Below, in pieces: positions 31,001 through 42,986 of a stretch of 64,000 nt of DNA. Made by a program: the position numbers and the translations under genes. The stretch lies in the NCBI RefSeq assembly GCF_002563895.1, contig NZ_PDJB01000001.1, positions 2,525,501 to 2,589,500 of the forward strand, given 5' to 3'. Source of the stretch: Pseudomonas lurida. GTDB lineage: Bacteria; Pseudomonadota; Gammaproteobacteria; Pseudomonadales; Pseudomonadaceae. The stretch's first letter is position 1; the number at the start of each line of letters is the position of its first letter. The notes under the pieces were generated by a model, which searched no databases, had not been told where the DNA came from, and worked only from the letters and a program-made list of their open reading frames with translations.

Positions 31001-34000
31001 CGCCCACCTGGTCGCGCACCTGCCGGACTACATGGTGCCGGTCGCCTACGTAAAACTGGACGCGCTGCCCCTGACCGCCAACGGCAAACTCGACCGCAAG
31101 GCCCTGCCGGCGCCGGACATGGCCGCGGTGTTCACCCGCGATTACGTGGAACCCGAAGGTGAAATCGAAAGCGTGCTGGCGCAGATCTGGGCCGATGTGC
31201 TGCAAGTCGAGCAGGTGGGGCGTCGCGATCATTTCTTCGAGTTGGGCGGGCACTCGTTGCTGGCGATGCGCATGGCCTCGCAAGTCCGTCAGCGCCTTGG
31301 CGTCGAGTTGCTGCTCAGTGACCTGTTTGCCAATGCTGAACTGGCCGCCGTGGCCGAGGTGCTGGCCCATTCCGGTCGCAGCACGTTGCCGGATATCCTC
31401 CCCGTCAATCGTGATCAACGGGTGCCGCTGTCTTTTGCCCAACAGCGCTTGTGGTTCCTGGCGCTGATGGAAGGCGCCAACACCGCCTACAACATCCCGA
31501 TTGGCCTGCGCCTGCGTGGGCAGTTGCATGTCGAGGCGCTGCAACGGGCCCTGGCCCGCATCGTCGCGCGGCACGAAACCCTGCGCAGCCGCTTTGCCCA
31601 GCACGGTGATGACGCCCAAGTCGTGATCGTGCCCGCCGAAGACGTGTTGCCCCTGCAAGTCCAGGACCTGCGCCGCCACCCGCAACCCCAACAGGCGCTG
31701 GACGCGTTGATCCATGGCGAAGCCTCGGCGCCCTTCGACCTGGAGCGTGGTCCGTTGCTGCGTGGACGCCTGGTGGTCATGGCCGACGATCACCATGTGC
31801 TGCTGTTGACCCTGCACCACATTGTCTCCGATGGCTGGTCCATGGGGGTGCTCACCCGTGAACTGATGGCGCTGTACCAGGCGTTCAGCCACGGCCAGGC
31901 AGACCCGTTGCCGCCGCTGCCGATCCAATATGGCGACTTCGCCGTGTGGCAGCGCCTGTGGCTCAGCGGTGAAGTGCTGCTCCGCCAGAGCACCTACTGG
32001 CAGCAAGCGCTGGCGGGTGCGCCGGCCTTGCTCACGTTGCCCACCGACCGGCCGCGACCGGCGCAGCAGGACTACGCCGGCAGCAGCGTCGACGTGCGCC
32101 TGGACGAGCGTCTCACTGCCGGGCTCAAGGCGTTGAGCCAACGCCACGGCACCACGCTGTACATGACCTTGATGAGCGCCTGGGCATCATTGCTTGCGCG
32201 GTTGTCGGGGCAGCCGGAGGTGGTGATCGGCACACCCGTTGCCAATCGCACGCGCAGCGAGGTGGAAGGGCTGATCGGCCTGTTCGTCAACACCCTGGCG
32301 GTGCGCATCGACACCTCCGGCGAGCTGAGCACCGAGGCGCTGCTGGCGCGGGTCAAGGCCCAGTCCGTGGAGGCCCAGGCCCATCAGGACCTGCCATTCG
32401 AACACGTGGTGGAGGTCACCCGGCCACCGCGCAGCCTGTCCCACAGCCCGCTGTTCCAGACCCTGTTCACCTGGCAGGACAGCAGCGCGCCGACCCTGGC
32501 CCTGGGCGACCTTGCCTTGGAAGGCATCGTCGAGCACAGTCACTTTGCCAAGTTCGACCTGTCCCTGGACCTGGGAGAAGTGCAGGGCACCCTCATCGGT
32601 GCGTTGGAGTACGCGGTGGCGCTGTTCGATGAGTCGACAGTGCAGCGCTACGTCGGCTACTTCACCCGCGTATTGCGGGCCATGGTCGATAACGACCAGG
32701 CGGTGCTGGAACATGTGCCGCTGGTGGATGAGCGCGAGCGCCAGCACCTGCTGTTCGACTTCAATGCCACCGAGGTGGCCTACGACCTGGACCAGACCCT
32801 GCACGGTCTGTTCGAAGCGCAGGTGGTGCGCACGCCGGAGGCGGTGGCGGTCAAGGCCGGCGAGCAGCAGTTGACCTACGCGCAGCTGAATGCGCAGGCC
32901 AACCAGTTGGCCCACCACCTGCTGGAAGTCGGCGTGCAGCCGGATTCACGGGTGGCGATTTGCGTCGAGCGTGGCCTGGAGATGGTCGTCGGCCTGTACG
33001 CGATCCTCAAGGCCGGTGCTGCCTATGTACCGCTGGACCCGGCGTATCCGCTGGAACGTATCGCCTACATGCTGGAGGACAGCGCGCCCGTGGCGGTACT
33101 GGCCCAGGGCGCGACACGCGCATTGCTCGGGGACGTGGCGGTGGTCGACCTCGACCAGCCGACCTGGCAGCACCACGCCGTCGACAACCCTCAAGTGGCT
33201 GCCGTCAGCGCCTACGTGATCTACACCTCCGGTTCCACCGGCCAGCCCAAGGGCGTGATCAACGACCACCCCGGCGTAGTCAACCGCTTGCTGTGGATGC
33301 AGGACGCGTATGGCCTGCGAGCCCATGACCGGGTGCTACAGAAAACCCCGTTCAGTTTCGACGTGTCGGTATGGGAGTTTTTCTGGCCGCTGTTCACCGG
33401 CGCCTGCCTGGTGATGGCGCGTCCGGGCGGTCATAAAGACCCGGCGTACCTGTGCGAAGTGATCGAGGCCGAACAGATCACCACGCTGCATTTCGTGCCG
33501 TCGATGCTGGACGTGTTCCTCGCCCATGGCGATGTGGGCCAGGCCGCCGGGCTGGTACGTGTGATGTGCAGCGGCGAAGCCTTGCCGGGCAGCCTGGTGC
33601 GGCGCTTCAAGCAGCAACTGCCGGGAAGCCAGTTGCATAACCTGTATGGCCCGACCGAAGCCGCCGTCGATGTGACGGCCTGGGACTGCGCCGGCCCGGT
33701 GACGCCCGACAACACACCAATTGGCAAACCCATCGCCAACACGCGCATGTACGTGCTCGACTCACAGCTGCAGCCGGTGCCTTTGGGGGTGGTGGGCGAA
33801 TTGTTCATCGGCGGCGTGCAAGTGGCGCGCGGTTACCTCAACCGTCCGGAGCTGACCGCCGAGCGCTTCCTCAAGGACCCGTTCACCGACGGCCGCCTGT
33901 ACCGCACCGGTGACGTCGGCCGCTACCTGCCCGACGGCACGCTTGAGTACCTGGGGCGCAATGACGATCAGGTCAAGATCCGTGGCTTGCGTATCGAGCT

Positions 34001-37000
34001 GGGAGAAATCCAGGCACGCCTCACCGACTATGCGCCGGTCAATGAAGCCGCTGTGATCGCCCGCGACAATCGTTTGATCGCCTACTACACCGGCGCTATG
34101 AGCGACATCGACGCCTTGCGCGCTCACTTGTTGCAGCACCTGCCGGAATTCATGGTGCCTGCCATCTTCGTGCATCTGGACACGTTGCCCTTGAGCCCCA
34201 ACGGCAAACTCGACCGCAAGGCACTGCCCGCGCCGGGCCTGGATTCGGTGGTGGTGCGTGAGTACGAAGCGCCCCAGGGTGATACCGAGATTGCCCTGGC
34301 CAGCCTGTGGGCCGAACTGCTGGGTGTTGAGCGCGTGGGCCGTCACGACAACTTTTTCGAGCTGGGTGGCCACTCGTTGCTCGCGGTGAGCCTGATGGGG
34401 CGCATGCGCCGCCTTGGGTTGTCGGCGGACGTGAAGGTGTTGTTCGGCCAGCCGACCTTGTCGGCCTTGGCGGCAGCACTGGGCGGTGGTCGTGAAGTGG
34501 CGGTGCCCGCCAATCGCATTGCGCCCGGTTGCACCGCGATCACCCCGGACATGTTGCCGCTGATCCAGTTGGATCAGCCGGCCATCGCACGCATCGTCGC
34601 CTGTATCCCGGGTGGTGCGGCGAATGTGCAGGATATCTACCCGCTGGCGCCGTTGCAGGCCGGCATGCTTTATCACCACCGTGCGGTGCAGTCGGGTGAC
34701 GACTATGTGCTGCGCGCGCAGTTTGCGTTCGACAGCCCCGAGCGGATGGAGGCATTTGCCCTGGCCTTGCAGGCGGTGATCCAGCGTCACGATATCTTGC
34801 GTTCGTCGTTCCATTGGGACGGCCTGGAAGAGCCGGTGCAGGTGGTGTGGCGCGAGGCCTCGCTGCGTGTCGAGCACGGGCCGGTGCCGCCACGGCTCGA
34901 CCTGTCCCAGGCTCCGTTGATGCGCCTGGTGCACACCGAAGGCAGTGCCACCTTGCTGTTCCACCACCTGGTGATGGACCACGTCGCCCTGGAAATCCTG
35001 CAACACGAAATGGCAGCGTTCCTGTCGGGCACGCAACACACGTTGGGTGCGGCGGTCCCGTACCGCAACTATGTGGCCCAGACCCGCCTGGGCGTTGACG
35101 ACCATGAGGCGTTCTTCCGCGAGATGCTGGGCGAGATCGATGAGCCGACTCACGTCGAGCCCCTCGGTCGCGATGAACACATAGAGGTGGCCCTCGACCC
35201 GGCATTGAGTCAACGCCTGCGCACCCAGGCCCGCCACTCCGGGGTCAGTGCCGCCAGCCTGATGCACCTCGCCTGGGCGCAGGTACTCGGTAAAGTCACC
35301 GGGCGCGAGCACGTCGTGTTCGGCACCGTGATGCTTGGCCGCCTGCAAGGCGGCGAAGGGGCCGAGCGCGCCATGGGTGTATTCATCAACACGCTGCCGC
35401 TGCGGGTCGACCTGGGTCAACACTCAGTGCGCGACGCCTTGCGCACCACTCACACGCGGCTCACCCATTTGCTCAGCCATGAGCAGGCACCGTTGGCGTT
35501 GGCCCAGCGCTGCAGTGGCGTGCCGGCGGCGACGCCGCTGTTCAACACGCTGTTCAACTTTCGTCACAGTGCGCCGCAGGCGGCGGCCGAGGCGTGGCAG
35601 GGTATCCAGTTGCTCAAGGCCGAGGAACACAGCAACTACGGCTTGTCCTTGAGTGTGGATGACCTGGGCGAGGGGTTTTCCCTCAAAGCCGTGGGGCAGG
35701 GCGCCCGCCGCCTGTGCGACTACCTGCGGGTCGCCGTGGAACAGGTGGTACAGGCGCTGGAGCTGGGCGGTACGACTGCCATCGGCCATGTGCCGATCCT
35801 GCCTGTTGCCGAACGCCAGCAACTGTTGGCGTTCAATGCCACCGCGCGACCATTCCCGCGCGAACACACGGTGCAACGCCTGTTTGAAGCCCAGGCCCAG
35901 GCACGGCCCGCTGCATTGGCGGCGCTGCATGGCGAGCAATCCTTGAGTTATGGCGAACTGAATACCCGCGCCAATCGCCTGGCTCATCACCTGATTGGCC
36001 TTGGGGTGCGGGCAGCCGATCATGTGGCGATCCTGCTGCCGCGTTCGCTGGACCTGCTGGTCAGCCAGTTGGCCGTGCTCAAATGTGCAGCCGCGTATGT
36101 ACCGCTGGATATCAAGGCCCCCGCCGAGCGCCAGGGCTTCATGCTGCAGGACAGCGGTGCGGTCTGGCTGCTCACCCGCAGCGACGCGACCATAGCCTAT
36201 CCGGCGCAGCGCCTGGACCTGGACACCCTGGTCCTTGACCCGCAACCGAGCCACAACCCGGACCTGTCGCAGCCTTCTGACAGCGTGGCGTACATCATGT
36301 ACACCTCTGGTTCCACCGGCACACCCAAGGGCGTGCGGGTGCCCCATCGTGGCATCACGCGCCTGGTGCTCAACAACGGCTACGCCGATTTCGACGCGAG
36401 CGACCGCGTGGCCTTCGCCTCCAACCCGGCGTTCGACGCGAGCACCATGGACGTGTGGGGCCCATTGCTCAACGGCGGCCAGGTGCAGGTGATCGACCCC
36501 GCCACCTTGCTCGACCCGGCCGCCTTTGGCTTGGCGTTGGCGGACGTGACAGTGCTGTTCGTCACCACGGCGCTGTTCAATCAGTACGTGCAGCTGATCC
36601 CCCAGGCCCTGGCCGGCTTGCGCATCCTGCTGTGCGGCGGCGAGCGTGCCGACCCGGCGGCGTTCCGCAGCCTGCTGGCACGTGCACCGGCATTGCGCCT
36701 GGTGCATTGCTACGGGCCGACCGAAACCACCACGTACGCCACCACCTACGAAGTCCGGTCACTTGCAGAGGCGGCCGACAGCGTGCCGATCGGCCGGCCG
36801 ATCTCCAACACACAGGTCCATGTACTGGATGCGCACTTGCAGCCGGTGCCATTGGGGGTAACCGGTGAAATCTGCATCGGTGGGGACGGGGTGGCCAAGG
36901 GGTACTTGAATCGCCCGGACCTCACTGCGGAAAAATTTGTGCAGGACCCGCTCGACGCAGGTGCCTTGATGTACCGCACCGGCGACCTCGGCCGCTGGAC

Positions 37001-39299
37001 GGCGGACGGCCTGCTGGAATGCATCGGGCGCAATGACGACCAAGTGAAGGTCCGTGGTTTCCGCATCGAACTGGGCGAGATCGAAGCGCGCCTGGCAACG
37101 TTTGCCGGTATCCAGGAGGTGGTGGTGCTGGCCCGCGAGGACGCACCGGGGGACAAGCGCCTGGTGGCGTACTTCACCTGGGCCGATGAGCCCGTCGCCA
37201 TCGACAGCGTGCGCGCCTACCTGCAGGACCAACTGCCGGAGTACATGCTGCCGTCAGCCTTTGTCCCGCTGGCGCATCTGCCGTTGACGGCCAACGGCAA
37301 GGTCGACCGCAAAGCCCTGCCGGTGCCCGCCCTGGAAGCCTTGAACCGCCGCGATTTCGAGGCGCCGGTCGATGCACTCGAGCAGAGGCTGGCAGCGCTG
37401 TGGGCCGAGGTGCTGAAGCTGGAGCAGGTCGGTCGGCATGACAGTTTCTTTGAACTGGGTGGGCATTCCTTGCTGGCGATCCGGCTGGTCAGCCTGATGG
37501 AGGAGGCGGGGTTGGCGGTATCGCTGGCCGAGTTGTTCCAGCACGCCAGCGTCGCCTCGGTGGCCACGATGCTGCGCCAGCGTACGGCTGCGCCGGTGCG
37601 CGATGCCTCGGTGATCACGGTGCGCAGCGGTGGCTCGCAAGCGCCGTTGTTCCTGGTCCATGAATTCAGCGGCATGGACGTGTATTTCCCGGCGCTGGGC
37701 CAGCATCTGCCCGGTGACTACCCGATCTACGGCCTGCCGGGCGTCGCGCTGGGCGAGCCGCACCTGAACACCATGGAAGGCCTGGCGGCGCGCCTGGTCG
37801 GGTTGATTCGCGGCATTCAACCCCACGGCCCTTACCGGGTCGCCGGTTGGTCGTTTGGCGGGGTGCTGGCCTATGAAGTGGCGATGCAACTGCTGGGACT
37901 GGATGAACCCGTGGCATTCCTCGGCTTGATCGACAGCTACGTGCCGCGCATGACCGACCAGGGCAAGGCGCGTTGGAGCGGGCCGCAGGCACTCAAGCGG
38001 CACCTGCTGTTGCAGTGCACGGCGTATTGGAAGGCACAGGGAGGTGTAGATGAACTGGCGAGCCTTGGGCAGATGGAGGCTGACATTCAACAGTTGGACT
38101 TTGCGCGCCTGCTGCAACGTTGTCGCGATGAAGGTGTGCTGCACGCGCAAATGGCGGCGGCTACGGATGCGGACCTCTTGAACTACATCGAGCGCGAAGT
38201 CGGCCATGGGCACGCGTTGGCGCACTACAGCCTGTTCCCGTTGCCGGTTGCGGTGCACCTGTTCAGCGCATGCGAGCGCCCGACCGAGTTGTCACGGCGC
38301 AGTGAATCCCTGGGCTGGAACGAAGCCCTGGCGCCAGGTCAATTGCGCCAGGTGCAGGTGCCGGGAGACCACCAGAGCATGATGCAGGCGCCGCATATCC
38401 AGGCGTTGGGCCAGGCACTCAACAAGGCCTTGGCGACGAGCGAGCCAGTGGGTCAGGCGCCGCACCAACCCTTGCTGCGCATTCAGAGCGGCCGGGCGGG
38501 GTATGCGCCGGTGTTCTGCGTGCCGGGAGCAGGCGACAGCGTCACCGGGTTCGTGGGGTTGGGTGAGGCGCTGGGGCGCGATTGGCCGCTGTTTGGCATG
38601 CAGCCACGTGGGCTCGATGGTGAGGCCGTGCCCCATAGCCAGGTGGAAGCGGCAGCGCGGTGTTACTTGGCGGCGCTGGAGCAGGAATGTCCGCAAGGGC
38701 CGGTGCATTTGGTCGGGCATTCGTTTGGTGGCTGGGTTGCGCTGGAGATGGCGCTGCGGTTGCAGGCGGCCGGGCGGGAGGTGGCGTCGTTGACGGTGAT
38801 CGACAGCGAGGCGCCTGGGGGGGGCGGAAAGGTTTACACCACGACGGCAGCGTTGGTGCGGTTGATCGAGGCGATGCAGTTGTCGGCGGGTAAATCGCTG
38901 GGGATCGATCTGCTCGATTTTGCCGGGCGTGATGAAGGGGTGCAACGGCAACTGCTGCACGCAGGCATGGTCGGTGTCGGGTTGTTGCCGGGGCGTTCTT
39001 CGGTGGGTGCGATGGATGGGCCGGCGCGTACGTATGCGACGGCTTTGCGCACGGTGTATCGGCCGCTCCAGCGTTTCAACGGCGTGGTGCGCTTGGTACT
39101 GGCTCAGGACCCGGCGCTGGATGCGGCGGGGAACCAGCGGGAGCAGGTGGGGATGATCGAGGGATGGCGGCGGCAGGGGAGTGGGTTGCAGGTGTGGTAT
39201 GGCGGGGGGAATCACTTCACGTTGCTCAAGGTGCCGAATGTAGGTGGGCTGGCGCGGTGGTGGTTGGGTGGGGTGGTGGTTGGGGAGGTGGTGTCTTGA
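28005..39299 (+). CDS. viscC: Viscosin-type lipopeptide synthetase C: three modules, Leu-Ser-Ile/Val, tandem thioesterases
   Basis: 3764 residues start with GTG overlapping the viscB stop (GTGA), with GGAG upstream. The order is a TubC-like docking domain, then C-A-T (D-A-W-L-L-G-N-V-V-K, Leu-like), C-A-T (D-V-W-H-M-S-L-V-D-K, Ser), C-A-T (D-A-M-F-L-G-C-T-Y-K, probably Ile or Val), TE1 (GWSFGG at 37845-37862) and TE2 (GHSFGG at 38715-38732). The first and third C domains are dual type (HHMALDH, HHLVMDH). The second is LCL type (HHIVSDGW near 31820), so Leu7 should stay L. Tandem thioesterases are usual for Pseudomonas lipopeptide release and macrolactonisation. The product fits residues 7-9 of viscosin, closed onto the Thr3 hydroxyl. 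Confidence 0.92.
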
Positions 39300-39600
39300 G
39301 GTTTTGGTGGGCGTACCTATCCGTTTCTGCGGTAACGGCGACTCATGGTTCCGCTCCTACAGCGGGTCACTTCTGGAAAGGCCTAAAAGTAACCAAAAGG
39401 CCTTCGCCCCACCACTCGGTGTCTCGCCTAGGCTCGGCATGCCCGAACGCAAGCCTTGGCGCGCGGCTAACCCCGCGTCCTGCCGGGTTAGCCGCGCTCC
39501 CAAGCCTGCGTTCGGCCAGCGTGGTTTTACGGGGCGCCGAGGGTCAACAGCCAAAGCCGAAGCAGAGCGCGGCGGCCTTGGCGCCGACCGTTTACTCAGC
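39300..39600. repeat. Non-coding dispersed-repeat-like stretch between viscC and macA
   Basis: No credible gene lies here. From about 39360 the sequence (AAAGTAACCAAAAGGCCTT, then CGCCCCACCACTCGG, then a 'CTCGGCATGCCCGAACGC' segment) resembles a family of intergenic repeats I recall from many Pseudomonas genomes. It includes an inverted repeat (GCGCGGCTAACCCCG near 39459 with CGGGTTAGCCGCGC near 39483) and a second pair around CGCAAGCCTTGG and CCAAGCCTGCG. The copies elsewhere are from memory, not checked. Confidence 0.5.
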
Positions 39601-39617
39601 GTCCAACGCGGTCAAAT

Positions 39618-39702
39618 GTGGGAGCTGGCTTGCCTGCGATGGCATCCCCTGGGTGTGCCTGATGAACTGAGGTGTCTGCATCGCAGGCAAACCAGCGCCC
39701 AC
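39618..39702. repeat. REPIN-like palindrome upstream of macA
   Basis: The left arm GTGGGAGCTGGCTTGCCTGC (39618-39637) pairs with the right arm ending in CCAGCGCCCAC (about 39681-39702), with a variable centre. It lies 100 bases before the macA start. Confidence 0.78.
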
Positions 39703-39802
39703 GCACCAACCCGCTTTGGCGCCACACCACTCCCGCCGTAAGGGCCGAACCATAAGCGGCCGTTACCTAAATAACGGATATGGACACGATCAAAGGTCAC
39801 CC

Positions 39803-40954
39803 ATGGAAAAGTCACGATTACGCAAACTAGGAATGCTCGCATCACTGGCCGTCGCCATAGGCCTGATCATCTACACGGTCCAAGCCCCCGCCGACGCGCC
39901 GCAATACCTCACCGCCACCACCGAACGCGGTGACATCGAAAACGCCGTCCTGGCCACCGGCTTGCTCGAAGGCATCAAGCAAGTCGACGTCGGCGCCCAA
40001 GTCTCCGGGCAATTGAAGTCCCTCAAGGTCAAGGTCGGCGACAAGGTCAAGAAAGGCCAATGGCTCGCCGAGATCGACCCATTGATCCTGCAAAATACCC
40101 TGCGCAAAGCCCAGGTAGACGAAGAAAACCTGCAGGCCCAGCGCCGCGCCACAGCGGCCCAGCTCAAACAAGCCAAGTCAGTGTATGAGCGCTACAAAGG
40201 CCTGCAGGATGACGAATCAGTGTCGCGCCAGGATTTCGAAGACGCCGAGTCCACCTTCCAGGTGCAACAGGCCAACCTGTTGTCCCTGGACGCGCAGATC
40301 AAGAGCGCACATATCCAGATCGACACTGCCAAGGTCAACCTGGCTTATACCCGCATCGTCGCGCCCATCGACGGCGATGTGGTGGGCATCGTCACCCAGG
40401 AAGGCCAGACCGTGATCGCCAACCAGCTGGCGCCGGTGCTGCTCAAGCTGGCGGACCTGGACACCATGACGGTCAAGGCGCAGGTCTCCGAGGCGGATGT
40501 GATTCATATCAGCCCCGGCCAGCAGGTGTACTTCACCATCCTCGGCGAGGCGGACAAACGCTACTACGCCAAGCTGCGCGGCACCGAACCGGCGCCGCAG
40601 AACTTCCTGGAAACCCAGACCGCCGGCACGCCGAAGCAGAACACCGCGGTGTTCTACAACGCGCTGTTCGATGTGCCCAACCCCGACCACCGCCTGCGCA
40701 TCGCCATGACCGCCCAGGTGCGTATCGTGCTCGACACTGCGCAGGCAACGCTGATGGTGCCGGTGGCGGCGCTCGGTGCACGCAACAACGATGGCAGCTA
40801 CCCGCTGCGCGTGCTGGATGCCAAGGGCAAGGCGGTCTTGCGGGATGTGAAGACCGGCATCAATAACAACGTCAAGGTGCAGATCCTCGACGGCCTGGCC
40901 GAAGGTGAAAAAGTGATCATCGGCGATGCCACGCCGGCCGTGGCGGGGAACTGA
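39803..40954 (+). CDS. macA: MacA-like periplasmic adaptor (membrane fusion) protein
   Basis: The 383-residue product has an N-terminal membrane anchor (residues about 8-26). A biotinyl-lipoyl hairpin domain is split around an alpha-helical coiled coil (about 90-170; e.g. GAQVSGQL and VAPIDGDVVGIV flank it), and beta-barrel domains follow. It couples the MacB ATPase to an outer-membrane channel. Position right after viscC matches the macAB pair found downstream of massC/viscC, so lipopeptide export is the likely role. ATG 39803 has AAAGG 6 bases upstream. Longer in-frame starts would add residues without hydrophobic character. No outer-membrane factor gene is next to it. Confidence 0.9.
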   Translation: MEKSRLRKLGMLASLAVAIGLIIYTVQAPADAPQYLTATTERGDIENAVLATGLLEGIKQVDVGAQVSGQLKSLKVKVGDKVKKGQWLAEIDPLILQNTLRKAQVDEENLQAQRRATAAQLKQAKSVYERYKGLQDDESVSRQDFEDAESTFQVQQANLLSLDAQIKSAHIQIDTAKVNLAYTRIVAPIDGDVVGIVTQEGQTVIANQLAPVLLKLADLDTMTVKAQVSEADVIHISPGQQVYFTILGEADKRYYAKLRGTEPAPQNFLETQTAGTPKQNTAVFYNALFDVPNPDHRLRIAMTAQVRIVLDTAQATLMVPVAALGARNNDGSYPLRVLDAKGKAVLRDVKTGINNNVKVQILDGLAEGEKVIIGDATPAVAGN

Positions 40955-40957
40955 CGG

Positions 40958-42916
40958 ATGACCCAGCCACTGTTGGAACTCAAGGGCATCACCCGAAGCT
41001 TCATGGCCGGCGAGCGTGAATTCATCGCGCTCAAGGGCATCGACTTGACGATTCATGCCGGGGAAATGGTGGCAATCATCGGTGCCTCGGGGTCCGGGAA
41101 ATCCACCCTGATGAACATCCTTGGCGGCCTGGATTACGCCACGGCCGGCAGCTACAAGATCAATGGCATCGAAACCCGCTCGTTGGGCGACGAACAGCTG
41201 GCCGAACTGCGCCGTGACTACTTTGGCTTTATCTTCCAGCGCTACCACTTGCTGGCGCACCTGAGCGCCTTGCACAACGTGGAAATGCCGGCGATCTATG
41301 CCGGTACACCGGAAACCACCCGCCACAGTCGCGCGCGGGACCTGCTTGCGCGCCTGGGCCTGGCAGGCCACACCACCCATCGTCCCAGCCAGCTCTCGGG
41401 TGGGCAGCAGCAACGGGTGAGTATCGCCCGTGCGTTGATGAACGGCGGCGAAGTGATCCTGGCCGACGAACCCACCGGCGCCCTCGACACCCACAGCGGC
41501 AAGGAGGTGATGCGCATCCTTGCCGAGCTGCACGCCGCTGGGCATACGGTCATTATCGTCACGCACGACCCCAAGGTCGCGGCGAATGCCCAGCGCATTG
41601 TCGAAGTGAGTGATGGCGAGATTGTCAGCGACAAGGCCAATGCCAGTGTTGGCCTGGAGCTGCCCAGCGAAACCCCGATAGAACCCAAGCGCAGCGGCGC
41701 CCGGCGCTTGGTGGCGAGCCTGGGGTTGTTCAAGGAGGCGTTCAACATGGCCTGGGTCGCACTGGTGTCCCACCGCATGCGCACCTTGCTGACCATGCTC
41801 GGCATCGTTATCGGTATCACCTCGGTGGTATCGATCTCGGCCATCGGTGAAGGCGCCAAGCGCTATGTGCTCAAGGACATCCAGGCGATTGGCAGCAACA
41901 CCATCGATATCTTTTCCGGCACCAGTTTTGGTGACAGCCGTGCCTCGGCGATCGAGACGTTGATGCCGTCGGATGTGGACGCGTTGAACCAACTGTATTA
42001 CGTCGACAGCGCCACGCCGGTGGTGGGCCGCAACCTGTTGCTGCGCTTTGGCAATATCGACCTGGATGCTCAGGTCAACGGAGTGAGCGACCGCTATTTC
42101 AAGGTCAAGGGCCTCAAGCTCGAAGCCGGGATCGCCTTCAGCGAAAGCGACGCGCGGCGCCAGGCCCAGGTGGTGGTGATCGACCACAATACCCGCCATC
42201 GTTTGTTCGGGCCCAATGTCGACCCGCTGGGCCAGGTGATCCTGGTGGGCAATTTGCCCTGCACGGTGATCGGGGTGACGGCCGACAATAAAAACATGTT
42301 CGCCGCCAGCAAGGCGCTGAACGTGTGGGTGCCGTACGAGACGGCGGCGGGGCGCTTGCTCGGGCAGCGCCACCTGGACAGCATCACCGTGCGCATCAAG
42401 GACGGCCAGCCGAGCAAAGTGGTGGAGGACAACGTGAATAAACTCATGCTGCAGCGCCATGGCACCAAGGACTTCTTTACCAACAACCTCGACAGCATCA
42501 TGCAGACCGTGCAGAAAACCAGTCGCTCGCTGGCGCTGCTGCTGTCGTTGATCGCAGTGATTTCGCTGCTGGTAGGCGGCATCGGTGTGATGAATATCAT
42601 GTTGGTGTCGGTCACCGAGCGTACCCGTGAGATCGGTATTCGCATGGCGGTGGGCGCTCGCCAGTCGGACATTCGCCAGCAGTTCCTGGTGGAGGCGGTG
42701 ATGGTGTGCCTGATCGGCGGGCTGATCGGGATCTCGCTGTCCTACGCCCTGGGCTTTCTGTTTTCGTTGTTCGTGAAGGAATGGGAGATGGTGTTTTCCC
42801 TGGGCTCGATCATCACGGCGTTCGCGTGTTCGACGCTGATTGGCATTGTGTTCGGCTTTGTGCCGGCGCGCAATGCGGCGCGGCTTGATCCAATCGAGGC
42901 ACTGGCGCGCGACTGA
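40958..42916 (+). CDS. macB: MacB-like ABC efflux permease/ATPase
   Basis: 652 residues start 3 bases after macA. The N-terminal ATPase has Walker A GASGSGKST, signature LSGGQQQR and Walker B VILADEPTGALD. A first membrane helix near residue 285, a large periplasmic domain and three C-terminal helices follow, with ERTREIGIRMAVGARQ in the usual FtsX/MacB position. With MacA it should drive lipopeptide efflux from the periplasm through a TolC-like channel encoded elsewhere. A PvdT-type role in pyoverdine secretion is the main alternative, given the neighbouring locus. The operon context with viscC makes lipopeptide the better guess. Confidence 0.92.
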   Translation: MTQPLLELKGITRSFMAGEREFIALKGIDLTIHAGEMVAIIGASGSGKSTLMNILGGLDYATAGSYKINGIETRSLGDEQLAELRRDYFGFIFQRYHLLAHLSALHNVEMPAIYAGTPETTRHSRARDLLARLGLAGHTTHRPSQLSGGQQQRVSIARALMNGGEVILADEPTGALDTHSGKEVMRILAELHAAGHTVIIVTHDPKVAANAQRIVEVSDGEIVSDKANASVGLELPSETPIEPKRSGARRLVASLGLFKEAFNMAWVALVSHRMRTLLTMLGIVIGITSVVSISAIGEGAKRYVLKDIQAIGSNTIDIFSGTSFGDSRASAIETLMPSDVDALNQLYYVDSATPVVGRNLLLRFGNIDLDAQVNGVSDRYFKVKGLKLEAGIAFSESDARRQAQVVVIDHNTRHRLFGPNVDPLGQVILVGNLPCTVIGVTADNKNMFAASKALNVWVPYETAAGRLLGQRHLDSITVRIKDGQPSKVVEDNVNKLMLQRHGTKDFFTNNLDSIMQTVQKTSRSLALLLSLIAVISLLVGGIGVMNIMLVSVTERTREIGIRMAVGARQSDIRQQFLVEAVMVCLIGGLIGISLSYALGFLFSLFVKEWEMVFSLGSIITAFACSTLIGIVFGFVPARNAARLDPIEALARD

Positions 42917-42942
42917 TCCTGCAGGACCGATGGAGATCACAC

Positions 42943-42970
42943 TGTGGGCGCTGGCAAGCCAGCGCCCACA
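42943..42970. terminator. Perfect 13-bp palindrome between convergent macB and luxR
   Basis: TGTGGGCGCTGGC and its exact reverse complement are separated by AA. There is no T-run. It is a single compact REP-type hairpin that could stop transcription from both sides. Confidence 0.65.
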
Positions 42971-42986
42971 TCAGGTCTGCGCTGCC

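Noticed and set aside
39460..39600. Small open frames in the viscC-macA gap that look like short proteins on both strands.
   Set aside because: They fall in palindromic repeat sequence, have no ribosome site and show low-complexity Arg/Ala-rich translations.
40217..42940. A 907-codon minus-strand frame opposite macA/macB.
   Set aside because: macA and macB have all expected motifs in the other strand; this frame is an antisense shadow.
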